From NCBI GenBank assembly GCA_963920575.1, contig OY986966.1, forward strand, positions 2,934,130-2,998,129: a DNA stretch of 64,000 bases, given 5' to 3'. Within the stretch, counting starts at the first letter, position 1. The number at the start of each line of letters is the position of its first letter. Source of the stretch: Narthecium ossifragum (taxonomy: Eukaryota > Streptophyta > Magnoliopsida > Dioscoreales > Nartheciaceae). The notes beneath the pieces were generated by a model. The model saw only the letters and a list, made by a program, of their open reading frames with translations. It was not told where the DNA came from and did not search any database. This document shows positions 60,127-64,000 of this stretch, piece after piece. Made by a program: the position numbers and the translations under genes.

Positions 60127-61442
60127 ACGTCGTTATTAATAAGTAACTATTGTTGGGTAATGAGTTTAAGAGTAGGCCGTAGCCCTACGTAGGATTGATT
60201 CATGTGCAGTATTCTTTTCAAAGGCTCCCTACTATTTGGCTTTGACAACGAAGTGCATGCCATGCATAGTGGAGGTATATATATATGCTTCATTCTTTTA
60301 ATTAACCATATAGTTCAAGATTGTAAGTTTGTTACGAGACATACTTAATCAAATTCCTTTCAAGCTTTTAATGAATAATGCCCGATCACTTCAGTCTCTA
60401 TTCTATTTGATTGTTGAAAATACTAACTAGGTCAATTGATCAGCCATCTCGACCCTTGGCATAGCTAACTAGAATCAGACAAGATCTAAAATCAAATAGC
60501 TCGATCATGGTGTCGTTCCATGAAGTTGTTCTTTTGAATGCAAACATGAGGAAACTTCTTGAAGCCGTTGATGTAGCCTAGCCAGCTTGGGAATGAACCA
60601 CGTGCATGTAAGTTCAAGTAATCTATAATTAAATATCTATTTCCATATTCCTAATTAAGTTCATTCTCATTGTCTCAAGTCCTTGATGGAAAGAATACTA
60701 CTACTTAATTTTCTTTCAAGACGCACATAAATGAAATAGCAATGATTAGTAATATAAAGATATATATTCTCAAAATGGCACTACTAGATCAAAGCTAAAG
60801 TTTAACGCCAGAGGAATATATATATACACACAGCATTGATTTCAGAGACGCAGTTTGTTCGTTCAATTTAAAGCAGGGTAAGACAGCAATATTGTAGAAG
60901 ATGGAATTCAAAAGGGGGAAAATCCAAGGTGGAACTCATTGTGATGATTTAAAAACTTTTTTTAACTCCTAGTGCTAAACATCATCATTTTGACTAGAAA
61001 TCAATACACACCCTGGTAAACATCATTTTTACAATGATTTTAAAAAATTTATCTAACTCCTAGTGCGAAACATCATCTTGACTAGAAATCAATACCATGG
61101 TAAAAAGAGGCAGACTAGGGGGATCTTAGCTGGTCTTACTCTGTTCTTTTAACAATTAATGACTTAAAAGACTCGTTCAATCTATAGTCAGATTGCCCAA
61201 AGATACATCCAAAGACTAAAGTGCTTGCATGGCATCATAAAAAGCGTGTGCTAAAGATTAAGGTTCATTAATTAATTATGTTGACTGGAATATTATTGAT
61301 TCATGAATCTATGATCAATTTAAGCAACGATCCAACTAATGATTTCAAAATATGGGTGCAAAGTTTGACGTTCCTCCGTCTTGATATCATGTTAAATCAC
61401 CAATTATGCAAAAAAGTTTAACACTTTTTTTCCTTCTTTCTA
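60127..61442. other. Intergenic downstream of WRKY, with a small duplication
   Basis: Two diverged copies of atgattttaaaaac...aactcctagtgcKaaacatcatc...gactagaaatcaatac lie near 60943 and 61037. No gene. Confidence 0.55.
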
Positions 61443-61720
61443 AGGGCTTGTTTGTTTCACTAGAGTATTCTGAAATGAAGTGCTGGAATGAAATATGATT
61501 CATGTGAAATGAACTGGAATGAAATGATTCGTCACTTTTGCTGTTTGTTTGGTATTGGAATGGAAACCAAATCGCGTGGAATCTTACACTTTTTGCTGTT
61601 TGTTTGATGCTAGAATGGAAACAGAATCATGTGACTTTTTCTGTTTTTGTATTTGTTTTGTAATGGAATGGGAGAAACGGTCACCCTAGACTGTTTGTTG
61701 TGAGAATACCACCCCTTTAG
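61443..61720. mobile_element. Probable MITE remnant
   Basis: The left edge taagggcttgtttgtttcac is Tourist-like, and repeated ctgtttgtttg...tggaatggaaac words follow. The right end is not defined. Confidence 0.4.
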
Positions 61721-61839
61721 TTCCCGATCTACTCGTTGTTCTGCACTCTGGAGGTCAACATGTGCTGCTGTGCAGCGGCTGAGGATGGGTCTTTGCTGGA
61801 CACGGGGGTGGGATAGTGAGCTCCTCTGTTTTGAGGAAT

Positions 61840-62012
61840 GGTGGATGGGGCATGCTCCGCTACAGGTATGACCCTCTTTGTTTGATAAAACAAGCTTGAG
61901 CCACAACATGCGCATCAGGGACCTCAAACTTGGGGATGGAAGCTGGGACTTGGCGAAATTGAGAGCTCTGTTCCACTCGGAGATGGTGGATCTTATTCTG
62001 ACCGAGGGAGTG
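61840..62012 (+). pseudogene. LINE fragment cut by the LTR
   Basis: A plus-strand frame contains LSHNMRIRDLKL and DGSWDLAKLRALF, the region after reverse transcriptase in plant LINEs. It stops where the LTR begins at 62013. Confidence 0.65.
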
Positions 62013-64000
62013 TGTCGCGCCCCGACCCGCAGGGCGCACCCGGGCCGGGGACGCGAGGGGAAAAAACCTACAACTACAGCCTCAACTGGCGGAAACAGTT
62101 GAGACTACGGCCAGCTGGCGGAAACAGCTGCCAACAGGCACAAGCGGAAGCAAGCTACTACAACATCTATTAACAACTATTACAAAACGGTACTAATAGC
62201 GTTAAACAGAGTTTAGTACAACAAGCTACAAGGGATCAACAGTCCCCAAAAAGAAACTACAACACCCACCGGGGTCTCCGCGAAGGCGCAAACAAAACCA
62301 TCCTGACCCTCAGACATGGTCAGGATCCGGCGCACTGCCACGAGACAGCCGCGGGGGCAACACGGGAACAGAGCGGCCACCTGCACCTGCAACAAACACA
62401 GTCCAGGTAGGCATGAGCAACAGCTCAGCAGGGTCCCACTCTACCACCCTCGCTAAGAAGGCAAACCCAACGAACCACTCTGAGGCCAAGTACCGAGGCT
62501 TGCCAAGGACCCCATAAATCCCGTCACTAACCCGAAGGATTCCTGTCCCAAGTACGCCCCTCCGACAACCACTGCTCAAGGGTGGGCAACTCCGACAATC
62601 CCTGACACAGGGTGGACATGACGCTACTGGTAGGACACCCTTCCCCAAGCGGGATCTCCACACTTGGCGGAACGACCGAGGTTAGGACTACCATCTCTCA
62701 GTACTCCAAGCCACAGAGCCAACATGGCCCCTAACTCCTGACCCAAGACTAAGCCTAGCCAGGGAGTCCATCGATCCCATCGATGTCCTCCCCCCCCCCC
62801 AAGGGTTCCTGTCCAACCTACGTCCCTCCGATAGCCAATGCTCAAGGACTGGACTACCTCCGACGGTCCTTGACACAGGGTGGGCTGGACGATACTTGTA
62901 GGACACCCTTACCGGGGTAACGGCGTCAACCACTTAGTCATTGATCACCGGAGTCCACGGGTCAACCCCACCCAGTCTAACCTAGCATGTCTAATGCTCA
63001 GGAAGCAAGGCAGGATAAGAATATGTAAAGCAGTAACAAACAGCATAGCAAGGGCACACCTTCGGCCCACTTATACTAAACACTCCCGAGGGTCATGACT
63101 CCCTCGGTTCACCACAAAGCAGTAACATTCAAAGCATGATTCAATACAGGATCAACCCCGAGGGTAAAAACCGTAAAAACCACATACATGCGAAGCCCCG
63201 CGGGCAAAACTCTTGAAAACCCTCTCTGTTGCTGAAGGATCGATCCTCACCAAGGGAAGGATTGATCATCCAAGCAACAGTGAGCTTCCCTCGCTGACGA
63301 GCCAAAGAAGATCGATCACTCCTCCCAGGAGGATCGATCATTCTCGGGACGAAGGGTAACCATGCTTACCCAGGCCCCATGATCGATCTCCCCCCATAAG
63401 AAGATCGATCATGTGCTGGGCGCAGCAAGCCCACACCAGAGGACCGATCCTTCCTCCCAGAAGGATCGATCACCCAAAGATGGGTTCCGGCGTGCTTCCG
63501 GCCGGAGAACCGCCGGAAAACACAACCAAACCTCACCAAACTCGGTGGGTTGGTAGAGCTGAGTACCACGAGGCTACTCAAGGCCTCAAAACCGGAAACC
63601 AACATCTCCACAAGGAGATCTATCAAGAACAAAACCCGGATTTAAACCCTCAAAGCTAGCCGGAGATTGGAGTGGGATCCCTACCTCCTCAGAGCAGCTT
63701 CGATCCACGAAGCCTAGCCAGGGATCTTCCTCACCTCGCCACGAACCCAGCGAGCCTTCAAGCTCCAGGAGAGGTGGCCGGAGGAGGAAGAACGGAGGAG
63801 AGAAAGGGGCGGTCGGAACAGGGGAAGAAGCAGAGCATCCGCGGGAAAGAAGAAGAAGAGGGGAAGAAAGGAGGGGGAGGGGAAGGGGGTAAGGCCGGGG
63901 AAAGCCGGAGAAACCGCGGGAAAGGCAAAGGAGGGGAGCAAAAGTCTCCCCTCCCCTGACAGGGGAAGCGACGGCCACCGCGGTGGCCGTCCTTCGAAAG
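62013..64000 (-). mobile_element. LTR of the same family as the solo LTR, running off the window
   Basis: On the minus strand it ends ...gggtcggggcgcgaca, matching the end of the 5190-7536 LTR, and shares its gtgggaccctgctgagct and gcaggtgcaggtgg blocks (complement of about 62380-62450). The rest towards 64000 matches the layout of the solo LTR's leader: a palindrome cluster, then a CT-rich leader read from the far side. At least 1988 bp. Whether a full element follows cannot be seen. Confidence 0.82.
63236..63472. repeat. GATCGATC palindrome cluster in the second LTR
   Basis: Seven or so copies of agatcgatc or ggatcgatc lie within 240 bp, including the perfect palindrome aggatcgatcct (63236-63247) and pairs facing each other around short spacers (63308/63330, 63381/63401, 63441/63460). 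Confidence 0.88.

Noticed and set aside
63586..63978. Pro/Leu/Ser-rich 130-residue frame
   Set aside because: It lies in the pyrimidine-rich leader of an LTR and has low complexity with no family features.

Overview
This is nuclear DNA of a flowering plant. Introns are GT-AG or GC-AG, the genes are plant families, and most of the sequence is transposon debris. The protein style of the four host genes suggests a monocot, but I cannot name the species. I saw no rRNA gene, complete tRNA gene or CRISPR array.

Four host genes are reconstructed exon by exon, with reading phase consistent across every junction. They are a P4-ATPase phospholipid flippase of the ALA1 type (17354-24869, +, 7 exons, 1320 aa), a TMEM87-like seven-transmembrane Golgi protein (28710-34686, -, 5 exons, 526 aa), cinnamate 4-hydroxylase CYP73A (38952-41849, -, 3 exons, 505 aa) and a group III WRKY factor (58266-60126, +, 3 exons, 424 aa). 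A broken fragment of a cationic amino-acid transporter lies at about 15.63-15.79 kb. C4H is the second step of phenylpropanoid synthesis. The other three genes have no obvious functional link to it or to each other.

The rest is layered mobile DNA. From 1 to 10082 there is one minus-strand Ty1/copia element, with its far LTR cut by the window edge. A 2.35-kb solo LTR with a perfect 5-bp target duplication splits its gag start. From 10.7 to 16 kb there are MITEs, two tiny Helitrons and AT-rich filler. The 2.8-kb last intron of the TMEM87-like gene holds a PIF/Harbinger-like element. Inside that element are TA repeats, a short copy of a pararetrovirus leader and another Helitron of the same family. 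From 35.0 to 38.1 kb lies a dead LINE interrupted by a Tourist element. MITEs also sit in or near the introns and flanks of C4H. From 42 to 50 kb the sequence is intergenic, with Mutator-type, Tourist, Helitron and CACTA-like pieces and LINE RNase H fragments. From 51.0 to 55.6 kb there is a degenerate endogenous pararetrovirus (Caulimoviridae) on the minus strand. Its promoter, tRNA-Met primer site, movement and capsid regions are recognisable, but no polymerase is present. A second LTR of the solo-LTR family starts at 62013 and runs off the window end.

The observations most worth a second look are: the 2.1-kb copia leader with an unrecognised 230-residue frame; the palindrome arrays occupying the same place in two related LTRs but built from different words; the pararetroviral leader module present at two loci, one inside TA repeats in a transposon; and a GC-AG intron in the flippase gene.
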